Notes: generated by a model from the letters alone, not told the origin. 64,000 nucleotides of DNA from JANQOH01 sp965201115 (GCA_965201115.1 OZ241745.1:992001-1056000); one strand, 5' to 3'; counted from the stretch's first letter, positions 36,026 through 44,971 are shown. Program-made: numbers and translations.

Positions 36026-38569
36026 TCAGGCGGTTTCCGGTTCGGCGGCGAGGCGGGCGAAGCGCAGGGCCAGGGCGGGGAGGCCGTCGATGCCGGAAAC
36101 GTTGTGGCGGTCGTCCAGCCACTCGGCGGCGAACCATGAGCCGTGGAGGTCGCGGTCGCGGCGCAGGCGGGCGGCGTGGCGGCGGTCGGCGCAAAGCGGT
36201 TTTTCGTTCTCCGGGTCCAGCCAGCGCGCGAGGCGGGGCAGAGACGACGGCGCGTAGGGGCGGGGCGCGCCGTGCTCGGCCGGCGCCTCCTCGCCGAGGG
36301 CGCGCGCGGCTTCTTGCCAGCCGGCGAGGCCGGATACGTAATCGGCGCCCGCCTGCATCCACACTTCATGCGCGTTGGCGGCGGCGCGGACGCGCAAGGC
36401 GAGATCGCGCAGTTCCGGATCGCGCGCGAGCGCGCAGACAAGGCCGCCCGCGCCGACGGCCCAGCCTCCGACGATGGCGCCCGCCTGGGCGGGATTGGCG
36501 ATGTATTCGCGCGCGGCGCCTTCCAGCGTTTCGCGCGCCAGCGCCGCGAAATCGGGGCGGTTCAGCCGCTCCGCCAGCTCCGCCAGCGCCAGCGCAACCC
36601 CCGCGCGCCCGGACAGGACGTCGAAGACAAGCGGCCCCACGCCCTGCCAGCCGGTAAAAACCTCGTGCAGCCGGCCCAGCCATGTGGGGGCGCCGCCGCC
36701 GGTGGGAACCGCCCGGCGGGCGGTGTCGGACGCGATCTCTTCCGCCCAGGCGAGCAGGTCGGCGGCGCTTGCCGGCGGCAGGCCGCCGTTCGCCGGCGCG
36801 CGGCGCGGCGGATTGCCGCTCCGCGCGGCGAACGCCGACCGCACCCACGCCAAGCGTTCGTCGTCGGCGATACCGGACAGATCGTCCAGCCGGCGCGCGA
36901 CCGTGGCGACCGCGTTTGCGTCGAAGAAATCCGCTTGCCGTTCGCCTTCCATGCCGTGCAGGTCGCGCGATTCGAGGCGCGCCTGGAACAACGGAACGTC
37001 GAGGCGGCGCAGGTCGCGCGCCGCCGCTTCGCGGATTTCGCCGACCATGTTGTCGCGTCCGGTAAGGACGGTATGGAGCTCGATATCCCGCCACACGCCG
37101 TCGGACAGGTGGCGCGGCGCGAGCGAGCGGTTGATCGCGCGATAGCAGCTCCATGTGTCGATACGGATGATCCGCACCGGCGCGTCGCCGACCCGGCGCA
37201 GCGTTTCCAGGACCCTGGCGTGGGCGTCCGCGCCGCGGAGGGCGCGCGCGACCCGCAGGTAGCCATCCTCGAAAGCGTCGAAATGGTCCGCCGCGTCGGC
37301 CGGCCGGCCGTCGGCATGGTGCGGCGCGTAGCGGCTCTCGCTCCATTCCATAACGCCGCCCTTCTTCTCGATATCGGGCATCGGCGAGCGGTGGTCGCCG
37401 GGGCGCGCGGTGCAACCGATATCGCTCGGCTCCTTGCCCTCGAGCGTGGGCATGACGAGCGGCAGTATGCCGACGGGGGCGGGCGAGTTGTCGTAGAGCG
37501 CGAACCCGGCATCTCCGAGCGGGCGCGCCTGCTCCGGCCACGCCCATGCCGGCTGCACGGCGGTTTCGAAATCGATGAAGCGCGGCGTTGCGCCCTCGGC
37601 GATCAGGTTGTCGAACCAGAAGTCGGTGGCTCCGAGGGGCTGGAGGAGCGCCAGCCACCCGCCGAGCGCGGCGTAGAAGGCGTCGGCCTCGCGAGCGCCG
37701 TCCGCGCCCAGGGGCCGGGCTTCGTACACCGGCTCCCAGGCGTAGCCGCCGCGCGTCAGCAGTTCGGGCGGCGCCATCCCCGGCGCGCCGAAGCTGCGCG
37801 CGATGTCGGCCACCGCGGCGGCGACGCGCAGATCCTTGGGCTTGAACGCCACGGCGCCGCGCTCGAAACGCAGGATGGCGACCGAGCGTCCGCCGGCATG
37901 GGGGTCGCCGAGGCCGGCCTCGATGCGTTCGAGCCTGCCCGGGTCGGCGCCGCCGAAGATTTCCCGCGCGACAAGCGCGCGGTCGGCGCCGGCGCAGGCG
38001 GCGATGCGCTTCATGTCAGCGATCCAGTCGGCGGTGACGCGGCCTATCGCGAAGGCGAGCGCCGGGCTGCGCCGGAAGCGCGCCCGCCAGCTGCGCGCGC
38101 CGCCGATGCGCTCCTCGAAAAACAGCGTCGGGCGCATGATTTGGCTCAGGCGCGAGGCGAGAAAATCCAGCGGCCCCTCGAGCGCTTCCGGTCCGCGCGG
38201 GAGGCCGGCGGGCCAGGCGCCGGCGATCTGCGATCCGGCCCAGCGGCGGAAATCGCGCCAGCCTTGCGGGTCGTCGGAAATGCGCTCGAGCGCCTCGGCG
38301 AAGGTTTGCGCCCAGTCGGGCGCCGGGCCGGCGAGGCGCACATCGCGCAGGCGGCCGGCCCACTCCTCAGGCGAGAGGCCGAGCGATTCGGCATGGGCCG
38401 CGAGCGCGTCTTCCGAGCCGAAGGCGCCGGCCAGCGCGGCGCGCCGCCGCGCCAGCACGGCCGCGTCGGTGGCGACGGGTTCGAACGCGCCGCCGGCGCG
38501 TTCCGGCGGCGGCGCGGCGCGCTCGACGACGCCGGCGGCGTAGGCGTCGAGGCCCGAGGCGGCGGTCAC
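36026..38569 (-). CDS. LanM-like dehydratase with degenerate LanC-like C-terminal domain (PoyF-like RiPP maturase)
   Basis: 847 residues from GTG 38569, which overlaps the SagB-like stop (GTGA). The DUF4135 dehydratase domain (about residues 30-560) shows AFKPKDLRV near 243, TDFWFDNLIAEG near 315, IDFETAVQP near 332 and IRIDTWSCYRAINRSLAP further on. The His and Glu of the usual TDxHxEN motif are W and D here. It should phosphorylate and eliminate Ser/Thr to dehydroamino acids. The C-terminal third (about 600-847) resembles LanC (DVLSGRAGVALALAELAERL; RHNVSGIDGLPALALRFARLA) but lacks the Cys/Cys-His zinc ligands, so lanthionine cyclisation is doubtful. Last gene of the maturation operon. Confidence 0.85.
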   Translation of the reverse strand: MTAASGLDAYAAGVVERAAPPPERAGGAFEPVATDAAVLARRRAALAGAFGSEDALAAHAESLGLSPEEWAGRLRDVRLAGPAPDWAQTFAEALERISDDPQGWRDFRRWAGSQIAGAWPAGLPRGPEALEGPLDFLASRLSQIMRPTLFFEERIGGARSWRARFRRSPALAFAIGRVTADWIADMKRIAACAGADRALVAREIFGGADPGRLERIEAGLGDPHAGGRSVAILRFERGAVAFKPKDLRVAAAVADIARSFGAPGMAPPELLTRGGYAWEPVYEARPLGADGAREADAFYAALGGWLALLQPLGATDFWFDNLIAEGATPRFIDFETAVQPAWAWPEQARPLGDAGFALYDNSPAPVGILPLVMPTLEGKEPSDIGCTARPGDHRSPMPDIEKKGGVMEWSESRYAPHHADGRPADAADHFDAFEDGYLRVARALRGADAHARVLETLRRVGDAPVRIIRIDTWSCYRAINRSLAPRHLSDGVWRDIELHTVLTGRDNMVGEIREAAARDLRRLDVPLFQARLESRDLHGMEGERQADFFDANAVATVARRLDDLSGIADDERLAWVRSAFAARSGNPPRRAPANGGLPPASAADLLAWAEEIASDTARRAVPTGGGAPTWLGRLHEVFTGWQGVGPLVFDVLSGRAGVALALAELAERLNRPDFAALARETLEGAAREYIANPAQAGAIVGGWAVGAGGLVCALARDPELRDLALRVRAAANAHEVWMQAGADYVSGLAGWQEAARALGEEAPAEHGAPRPYAPSSLPRLARWLDPENEKPLCADRRHAARLRRDRDLHGSWFAAEWLDDRHNVSGIDGLPALALRFARLAAEPETA

Positions 38570-39963
38570 GGAACGGTCGGGGCGCCGGGGTCCGGCGGGC
38601 CGCCGAGAATGAACTCGCCCACCGTGCCTTCGATCGCCGGATCGAGACCGGTGGCGCGCGCGAAATTCGCCGAATTGCCCGAGCCCAGGCCGCAGGGCGA
38701 CAGGCCGAGCTCGGTCGCCGCCAGATACAGCGTCTGATAGAGCGCGCCGGCGTTGCGCAGGATCACCGCATAGGCGATCGACTTGTATTTCCACATCACG
38801 CGCGCAAAGCGCGCGGCGATAGCCAGCACGATCTGCGGATCGGCCTGGTTCCCGGTCGCTACCCTGGCGTCGCCGAGTATCCGCTCGACCTCGGGCGTGC
38901 GGTCCGTAATGCGCACAAGCTCGTGGGCGCCGGCGTCGTAGTGGTAGAGGCCGGACCCGAGATCGGCGCAGCGGTCGGAGATTACGTAGATTTCGAGCTC
39001 GTAGCTGGCGCCGCCATTGGGATAGGGGCGGCGCGTGATCTCGAATTCCGCCATTTGCCCCGTATAGTTGCCGAACTCGATCGTCCGTTGCGAACGCACG
39101 CGGGCGGCGCGGTCGAGCAGCGCGCCCAGGTCGCGCAGCGCGATCGGGCGGGTTTCGTCGTACACGCGCTCCGACCGGCGGCGGTCGAGAACGTCGGCGA
39201 ACGGCTCGCGCGCCGGCTCGTTCGGCGCCCGCGGCAGGCCGATGCGCGCGCCCGGCCAGGGCGGGCGGATGGCCGGCGGCGGATCGAGGCGCCCGATATA
39301 CGGGAACACCGCGCCGAACGGGTCGTTATGCCAGCCGCGGCGGCTGTGGCCGTGGAACATGAGGTCGTGGAACTCCCACTGTTCCAGCGCCTCGCGGCGC
39401 GCGTCGGACTCCGGCGCCGTCCCCTCGAGGAACCCCGCCGCCGCCAGCGCGCGCCGCACGACCGGCGCGTCGAGCGCCGCGAGATCGGAGAACATGAAGC
39501 GCAGGCCCGTGAGCGGCGCCTCGAGGAGCCACGCGCCGTCTTCGCGCCGCAGGCAGGCGAAGCGGCGCAGCGCCGCCTCCGCCGGCGGCGCCTCCGGCGC
39601 CAAGGCGGGAACCTCGCCGTCGAGCTGCGCAAGCGCGACGGCGCGCACGCCGCCGGCGTCGACGAGCGGGAACTCGATCAACCCCCACCGCGCCAGCGAT
39701 TGCAGGAAGACGAGATAGGAAGCGGCGCGGCTCGGGCCGTCGGCCGCGATCGCGGCGTCGCGCAGCGCGCCGAGCGGCGCGCCGGCGTGGAGTTTTTCGT
39801 TCGCGGGCTCGAACGCGGCGGCGTAGCGGCCCACCGGGGGCGAGACGCCGTACCGCGCCGAAGAGGCGACGAAGCTCTTCCCGTCGCCGGATTTCCCGAG
39901 CTTCCAGCCGGGGCGGACGCGAATCTCGATTTCGCGTTCGCGCAAAAGGTCGAAAAAGCTCAT
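38566..39963 (-). CDS. SagB-type FMN-dependent dehydrogenase
   Basis: 465 residues. The N-terminal half is a winged-helix-like region typical of longer SagB proteins; the C-terminal nitroreductase fold has RRSERVYDETRPIALRDLG, TYELEI-type strand SYELEIYVISD, GSGLYHYDAGAHELVRI and ARVMWKYKSIAYAVILRNAGAL. Such enzymes oxidise azolines made by YcaO cyclodehydratases into azoles with FMN. Its ATG overlaps the stop of the radical SAM gene (ATGA) and its stop overlaps the dehydratase GTG, so the three genes are tightly coupled. Confidence 0.9.
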   Translation of the reverse strand: MSFFDLLREREIEIRVRPGWKLGKSGDGKSFVASSARYGVSPPVGRYAAAFEPANEKLHAGAPLGALRDAAIAADGPSRAASYLVFLQSLARWGLIEFPLVDAGGVRAVALAQLDGEVPALAPEAPPAEAALRRFACLRREDGAWLLEAPLTGLRFMFSDLAALDAPVVRRALAAAGFLEGTAPESDARREALEQWEFHDLMFHGHSRRGWHNDPFGAVFPYIGRLDPPPAIRPPWPGARIGLPRAPNEPAREPFADVLDRRRSERVYDETRPIALRDLGALLDRAARVRSQRTIEFGNYTGQMAEFEITRRPYPNGGASYELEIYVISDRCADLGSGLYHYDAGAHELVRITDRTPEVERILGDARVATGNQADPQIVLAIAARFARVMWKYKSIAYAVILRNAGALYQTLYLAATELGLSPCGLGSGNSANFARATGLDPAIEGTVGEFILGGPPDPGAPTVP

Positions 39964-41456
39964 GGCGCCGCTCCCGCGGGAACCGGCTCCCGCCTGGATA
40001 CGGGCGTTTCGCGCGCCGCCTTGCGCTTCGGCGCCGGCGCCGGCGTCTCGTCGAGATCGGCGAAATCGAAGATCGTTTCGATCAGCGCGCCCTGGCGCCA
40101 AAGCGCGGCCGCGTCCTCGCGCACGCGCCTCGGCGGGATTTCGAAGCGGCGGGCGATGTCGGCGGCGACGGTCTCGACGCGCGCGCCGCCGCGGAAGGCG
40201 TCGGCCAGCGCCGGCATGTGGCCGAGCGCGCGCCTGCCGGCGCGCAGCGAGACCCAGTGCCCGCGGCCCTCGGCGCGGACTTCCCTCGGGGCGACCGCGG
40301 TCACCGATACGCCGCGCTGCAACGCCAGCGTATCCGGGAGTTCGCCGCTCATGTTGCGCGCGACCAGCCCCGTCAACGCGTCCTCGAATCCTTCCGCGCC
40401 CGCGGGGTCGAAGCGCGCTTCGTCGAACACGACGTAGCCGTCGGGCCAGCGGTCGGAGCAGGGCTCCATCGAGATCAGGCGGATGCGCCCGATCACGGGC
40501 TCGACGATGAGGCCCGAGACGCAGGCTATGGTCCGGTGCGCGAAAATTTCGTCGTCGTCGCCCATCTTGCTGAGCTTGCGGCGCTCGTGTTCCGCGCGGT
40601 CGGGTATGCGCCTGGCTTTTTCCCGCACATGGCCGGCCTGCGCGAGGCCGAGAACCGACTCGCGGTTGACCATGACCAGTTCGACGTCGGCGAGTTCGTC
40701 GACGTCGAACTCGTTGTGGATGTTTTCGAGCTGCCGCAACGAGACGACGGAAAAGCGCATCGACGGCGCGTTGCCGGCGCGGGCCCGCGCCATGGCGCGG
40801 CGCGTGCGCGCGGGGTCGATCATCGGCGCCGCCGTGGTGGTGGCGGGAAAGCGCCCGAGCACGCGCGCGAAGGTGTCGCCGTAGGCTTCGTAGTCCGGAT
40901 GATCGAACGGGTCGGTGGCCCAGTAGAGAAAGCCGCGCACCGCGCTCTCGCCGAACACGTCGGGGCGGGCGAGCGCGCGCAGCATCCGCTCCCACGCCGC
41001 CAGGTCGGTGGGCACGGCGGCTTCCAGCCGCGCCGCCGAAAGGCCGCAGAACCAGCAGCCCATCGAGCACCCCCTGGTGAGCTCTACCGTGTACGGCAGA
41101 TGCAGCCCGATCGGCGCGACGACGTAGCCCTGCGCGAAGCCGGCGCGCGCCTTTTGGCGTTTGCGCCAGGCGATATAACTCTCCGGCGCGCCGGCGTCGT
41201 CGGCGCAGAAATCGAGATAGTCGCGCGAGCGCTGGTCGACCTTCATGAGCGCGTAGCCCTCGGGCGTGGATATATCGGCCCGCAGGGAGTGGTTCCAGAC
41301 GGGCTCCAGCGGGCCGGTATCGATGTCGAGCCCGGCCGCCTCGGCGGCCGCCTGCGGGTCCGCCTCGACCGCTTTCCGGAAGCGGTCGTCCGCCGTCCAG
41401 AGTTCGCGGAAACGTTTCGCCCGCGCGTATATGTGTCTGTCGAGCCGCGCGTCCAT
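39960..41456 (-). CDS. Radical SAM RiPP amino acid epimerase (PoyD-like)
   Basis: 498 residues from ATG 41456, preceded by GGAGGAGG. The radical SAM cluster motif C-x3-C-x2-C is at about residues 130, 134 and 137 (GCSMGCWFCGLSAARLE), a variant typical of the PoyD-type epimerase family that acts on proteusin precursors. The N-terminus (RAKRFRELWTADDRFRKAVEADP) resembles a nitrile-hydratase-like leader-binding or mimic segment. Later parts have ATTTAAPMIDPARTRRAM and PCSDRWPDGY. The enzyme is expected to invert L-residues to D-residues in the core peptide through a 5'-deoxyadenosyl radical. The substrate positions cannot be predicted here. Confidence 0.88.
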   Translation of the reverse strand: MDARLDRHIYARAKRFRELWTADDRFRKAVEADPQAAAEAAGLDIDTGPLEPVWNHSLRADISTPEGYALMKVDQRSRDYLDFCADDAGAPESYIAWRKRQKARAGFAQGYVVAPIGLHLPYTVELTRGCSMGCWFCGLSAARLEAAVPTDLAAWERMLRALARPDVFGESAVRGFLYWATDPFDHPDYEAYGDTFARVLGRFPATTTAAPMIDPARTRRAMARARAGNAPSMRFSVVSLRQLENIHNEFDVDELADVELVMVNRESVLGLAQAGHVREKARRIPDRAEHERRKLSKMGDDDEIFAHRTIACVSGLIVEPVIGRIRLISMEPCSDRWPDGYVVFDEARFDPAGAEGFEDALTGLVARNMSGELPDTLALQRGVSVTAVAPREVRAEGRGHWVSLRAGRRALGHMPALADAFRGGARVETVAADIARRFEIPPRRVREDAAALWRQGALIETIFDFADLDETPAPAPKRKAARETPVSRREPVPAGAAP

Positions 41457-41509
41457 GCCGGCCTCCTCCGTCGGTTCGCCGCTATCTTGTCCTGTCGTCG
41501 CCCCGGTCG

Positions 41510-43864
41510 TTATATGAAGACCGGTATCGGGTTCATGTCCTTCTCGGCCGTCGGCTTGTCGAGCCAGCCCATGTCCACCGGCACGTCGTAGAGACGTCCG
41601 GGCGCGTAGCGCGCCCAGAAGTGGCGCATTCCCGGCACGATGGCGCGCGCCACCGGCATGCCGATATCGGGCCGGGTCTGGTCGAGCACGATGAACTCCA
41701 TGCCTTTCGCTTCCACGATGGCGCGGCAGTGCTCGACGTCGTCGCGCAGGTCGGCGGTTTGCGGCGCCGGATAGTCGCTCGCCACCGAGACCCGCGCGTC
41801 CGGCGCCGGCGCCAGATACGATTGCTCTTCGAGCGTCGCGTTCTTCCACCACCACAGGGATTCCGGGTCGTCCACGAGGTATCCCGACCCATCGTCCTTT
41901 GCGTCGCGCACGGCGCTCATATACTGGTTGAGCTCGCACACGGCGCGCAGCGCGGCGATCTTCGGGTCTGTATGCGCGCCGGCGGAATAGAGGATATCCT
42001 GCGCCTTCTTGTCGGTCCGCCGCGAAATCGCCACATACACCGGGATACGCAGATCGACGGTGGCGTCGAGCAGCCACAACTCCCGGTTGTGCTCGCCGTA
42101 ATACTTTTTGGAGGAGGAAAGGTAGGGATCGCCGAAACTGTCGAGGTCGGCCTCGGGGAGGCGCGCGCGGTTGTACCACCAGCAGCCGAAGGCGTCGCGC
42201 TCCACGAGTTCGAAGAAACCCTGCAGAATCGCCTCCTCCACCGTGTTTCCGGCGGCGCAGCCGTTGGAATCCGGCGGCGTGTAGATCTTCCCGTGCTTCT
42301 CGATCGGCATGGCGAAATAGAGCATGGAGGTGGGCAGCCAGCGGCGGCGCTGCTGCGTGATCGACCACACCGGCGACCACGACATCTCGATATCGGGGTC
42401 GAAACGCTCGGGAATGTGGTTGAAGCGGTGGCGCCGGGCGTTGATCTCCGCCGCATGCGCGTATTGCCAGTCGCTGTAGTTCTGGATCTCGTTCGGGTGG
42501 ATGGCCTCGCCGCCGGCGAAGTCAGTAAAGCGCGCGGGGCGGCGGATTTCGTCGCCGTGGAATACGCCCGAATAGCGCTCCACCGCTTCGCAAAGCGCGC
42601 TTGCCTCGGCCTGTTGCGGCGACGCGCCCTTGCCCGAGCTCTTGGTGCGCAGGCTGTTGCGCAACAGGTGCAGGTTGGTGCTTTTCAGCGCCAGGTTGCT
42701 CCCCGCCCAATAGACGTGCAGCCACGGGTCGGTCTCGTCGGAGGTGCGCATCAGCTGCGTCACCACGCCGGTGATGGGGCTGATGAGGCCGCGGTACCGG
42801 CGCACCGTCTCTTCCGGCGGCACCGAGCGCAGCCCGCCGCTGTTGTGGACGGGCTTCGGGCTCGATTGCAGATGCACCGGCGCGGACTCGCGGTCGACGC
42901 GGTACAGCGCCTCATCGCCGCATTCGGCGCATTGCGGGCGTTTCATCGCCTTGTGGCGGTCGGCGCCGAGCCCGAAGGCCGACAACGACAGCACGTGCTC
43001 ATGCAGCGCCGCGCGCTCGCCGAGCACCGCCCACATGGCGAGCTCGACCGCCGCCAGCTTGTACATGGCGTCGGTAAAGAGCGGCGGCGCGGCGCTCGTC
43101 GTGCGCACGCCCTCGTCCCCCGCCGCCGTGCGGACGAAACTCTCGACCTCGCGGTTGCCGCGCAGGCGGTGCGCGACGCACGCCCAGCACGGGCCGCCGT
43201 CCGCCGGGCGGTACACCGGCCCGAACAGCGGCCAGACGCCGTCGAGGCAAACGGGCGCCCACGGCACGCCCGCCGCCAGCTGGCGCTTGTTGGTCTCCGC
43301 GAGCGCCTGTTCGAGATAGTCGCCCGTGAGGATAACCGAGAGCGCGGGCGCCGCGCCGGCCCCCTCCGCGGCGGCGGCGACCCCCATTTCCCGCAGCGCG
43401 GCGGCGAGGCGGTCGCCGCCATCGCCGCGCACCGCCACCCGCGCCGACGCCAGCCGCTCTTCCACCCAGCGCGGCGTGACGCGCATCGACGTCCAGAACG
43501 CCGCCATCCGGCGATCCATCCCGTGGTCCGCGGAAACGATGTGGCCTTTCGTCGCCAGCGAGACGAGCGCGGTCTGTATCTCGATGCGCGAATGCTTGCC
43601 GTCGAGCGCGGCGATAACCTCGTTGCGTGTGCGCGACCCGTCGAGAAGCGGAACCATATCGACGTAACGGCGCCCGTAGAGCGCCGCGCTCGAGGTTTCC
43701 GAGAACAGCAGCACGGAGTCCCCGCCCACCGGCCTCCACTCGAGATGCGGCGCGAGCGCCGGCCGCTCGACAATTCCCTTGTCGGCGGCCGTGGCGCGCA
43801 TTTCGGCGCCGGGCTGCGCGAACCAGCCGGGCTGGACCGGTTCGTTGGGGGTAACGTCGTTCAT
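41510..43864 (-). CDS. Fused leader-peptide-binding / YcaO cyclodehydratase (TOMM biosynthesis)
   Basis: 784 residues. The N-terminal 320 residues are an E1-like/ocin-ThiF-type leader-binding module with an N-terminal winged-helix peptide-clamp part and a likely zinc site, CWAC near 226 and CAEC near 312. The YcaO domain follows, with the ATP-binding motifs EASALCEAVERYSG near 420-433 and EEAILQGFFELVERDAFG. The C-terminus is NPIPVFI, a variant of the usual PxPxP tail. It should cyclise Ser/Thr/Cys of the core to azolines using ATP. First gene of the four-gene maturation operon, behind GGAGGA and a candidate promoter at 43945-43973. Confidence 0.92.
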   Translation of the reverse strand: MNDVTPNEPVQPGWFAQPGAEMRATAADKGIVERPALAPHLEWRPVGGDSVLLFSETSSAALYGRRYVDMVPLLDGSRTRNEVIAALDGKHSRIEIQTALVSLATKGHIVSADHGMDRRMAAFWTSMRVTPRWVEERLASARVAVRGDGGDRLAAALREMGVAAAAEGAGAAPALSVILTGDYLEQALAETNKRQLAAGVPWAPVCLDGVWPLFGPVYRPADGGPCWACVAHRLRGNREVESFVRTAAGDEGVRTTSAAPPLFTDAMYKLAAVELAMWAVLGERAALHEHVLSLSAFGLGADRHKAMKRPQCAECGDEALYRVDRESAPVHLQSSPKPVHNSGGLRSVPPEETVRRYRGLISPITGVVTQLMRTSDETDPWLHVYWAGSNLALKSTNLHLLRNSLRTKSSGKGASPQQAEASALCEAVERYSGVFHGDEIRRPARFTDFAGGEAIHPNEIQNYSDWQYAHAAEINARRHRFNHIPERFDPDIEMSWSPVWSITQQRRRWLPTSMLYFAMPIEKHGKIYTPPDSNGCAAGNTVEEAILQGFFELVERDAFGCWWYNRARLPEADLDSFGDPYLSSSKKYYGEHNRELWLLDATVDLRIPVYVAISRRTDKKAQDILYSAGAHTDPKIAALRAVCELNQYMSAVRDAKDDGSGYLVDDPESLWWWKNATLEEQSYLAPAPDARVSVASDYPAPQTADLRDDVEHCRAIVEAKGMEFIVLDQTRPDIGMPVARAIVPGMRHFWARYAPGRLYDVPVDMGWLDKPTAEKDMNPIPVFI

Positions 43865-43944
43865 GTCCGCGCTGTCCTCCGGGGCGTCTCTTCAAGGCGG
43901 CCGGCGGGGCGCGGGGGGAGCGCGCCGCCGGCCGTTGCGGTTCT

Positions 43945-43973
43945 TCCATACCGCAAGGCGCCGCCGCATGCAA
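43945..43973 (-). promoter_or_regulatory. Candidate promoter of the RiPP maturation operon
   Basis: On the minus strand TTGCAT (43973-43968) is separated by 17 bases from TATGGA (43950-43945). It lies about 80 bases upstream of the YcaO start. The match is moderate, but the spacing is ideal and no better pair is seen. Confidence 0.5.
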
Positions 43974-44150
43974 GTTAAATCGTCATTTGCACCGCTGGCG
44001 GCCGCGGCGGATGCCGCGCGCCGCGGGGAGGCCGGCGAACCGGTCGCCGCCGGGGGCTTCCGCGCGGCGCGCCTTGCGGCGCCGTCGATATTCCCGCAGC
44101 GTTCCGGAAACGGGGCCGCGCGGGGCCGAACGACGGGAGGAGGCGCGGCC

Positions 44151-44407
44151 ATGCCCGGGGGCATCGAGGAGTATCGGGAAAGCAGGCGGCGGCCGGAGGA
44201 GTTGGCCGGGCGCCGCCGCGACGACGCCGGGTCGCGGTCGCGCATCGAGTCGGGCGGCGCGCAAGAGGCGCTCAAGTGCCTGGATATCGAACTGCCGGCG
44301 GCGGCGCGAGCAGCCCGGGAACGGCAGTGTCGATCGGCTGCTCCCCGAGCTGCCTCGGCTCGGCGGGCGCGACAAGCAGCTGGCGCGGCGGCAACAGCCC
44401 CGTTTGA
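44151..44407 (+). pseudogene. Deletion-damaged proteusin precursor paralog
   Basis: ATG 44151 follows AGGAGG (44138-44143). The leader part reads IEEYRESRRRPEELAG, then SRSRIESGGAQEALK and LDIELP, colinear with residues about 6-49 of the intact precursor. At 44297 the other frame continues with GGGASSPGTAVSIGCSPSCL then GSAGATSSWRGGNSPV and a stop at 44407, colinear with the intact core. About 36 leader codons (around residues 50-85) are missing, and leader and core are in different frames. It can no longer make a functional precursor unless frameshifted. Its core would have carried two cysteines rather than one. Confidence 0.8.
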
Positions 44408-44522
44408 GCGGAGGGACGGCGGCGCGGCGGGCGGGGCCGCGCCGCCTTTCCGGCCGGCGCCCCTGGGGCAATTGCGTGGCGGCGGCCCGGATAACGGTTG
44501 CTCCGCCCCGGCGAAAAATACG

Positions 44523-44551
44523 TTGACATTCTCGCCGCCGCGGTATATAAG
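44523..44551 (+). promoter_or_regulatory. Near-consensus promoter of the RiPP precursor gene
   Basis: TTGACA at 44523-44528, 17-base spacer, TATAAG at 44546-44551. This is the cleanest sigma-70-like promoter seen in the window. It gives a leader of about 60 bases to the ATG at 44621, and fits the high expression expected of a peptide substrate gene. Confidence 0.75.
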
Positions 44552-44620
44552 GGCGCCATGACGCTTCGGCGGATACGCCGCCGGAGCGGGTACAGGAAGC
44601 CAACGTCAGGAGGCAAGGAT

Positions 44621-44971
44621 ATGCGGGGAAGCAACGCCGAATACCGGGAGAACAAGAAACGGCTGGACGCGTTGGCCGAGCGCTACCATGGGGACGCCGG
44701 ATTGCGGTCGCGTATCGAGTCCGGCGACACGAGGGACGCGGTCCGCCAGCTCGAAATCGTGTTGCCCCAAGGCGTCGAGGCGCGCATCTCGGCGGATACG
44801 GAGGATGTCACGCACATCGTGTTTCCGCCCGATCCGAATATCCCGCTGGCGGACGAGGATCTGCAGGCGGCGTCGGGCGGCGGGGCAAGCTCGATCGGAA
44901 GCGCCGGCACCATGAGCAGCATCCCGAGCTGCATCAGCTCGGCCGGCACGGTCAGCAGCTGGTCCGGCTAG
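44621..44971 (+). CDS. Proteusin-type RiPP precursor with nitrile-hydratase-like leader
   Basis: 116 residues from ATG 44621, with AGGAGG at 44608-44613. Residues 1-88 form an NHLP-type leader: AERYHGDAGLRSRIESGDTR, LEIVLPQGVEARISADTED, THIVFPPDPNIPLADEDLQA, then SGGG as the likely cleavage site. The 28-residue core (89-116) holds 11 Ser, 2 Thr and one Cys and contains two SAGT[M/V]SS repeats. The frame is open further upstream, but the promoter and ribosome-binding site exclude that start. It is divergent from the four maturase genes and is their probable substrate. No similar function outside RiPP biosynthesis is likely. Confidence 0.9.
   Translation: MRGSNAEYRENKKRLDALAERYHGDAGLRSRIESGDTRDAVRQLEIVLPQGVEARISADTEDVTHIVFPPDPNIPLADEDLQAASGGGASSIGSAGTMSSIPSCISSAGTVSSWSG

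Noticed and set aside
36143..38737. A long plus-strand frame antisense to the LanM-like gene
   Set aside because: The minus-strand protein has clear DUF4135 motifs, and the plus frame is low-complexity and lacks a start signal.
43779..44561. A 260-codon open frame across the RiPP intergenic region
   Set aside because: It only contains the damaged precursor leader in one frame; the upstream part has no ribosome-binding site and overlaps the divergent promoter.
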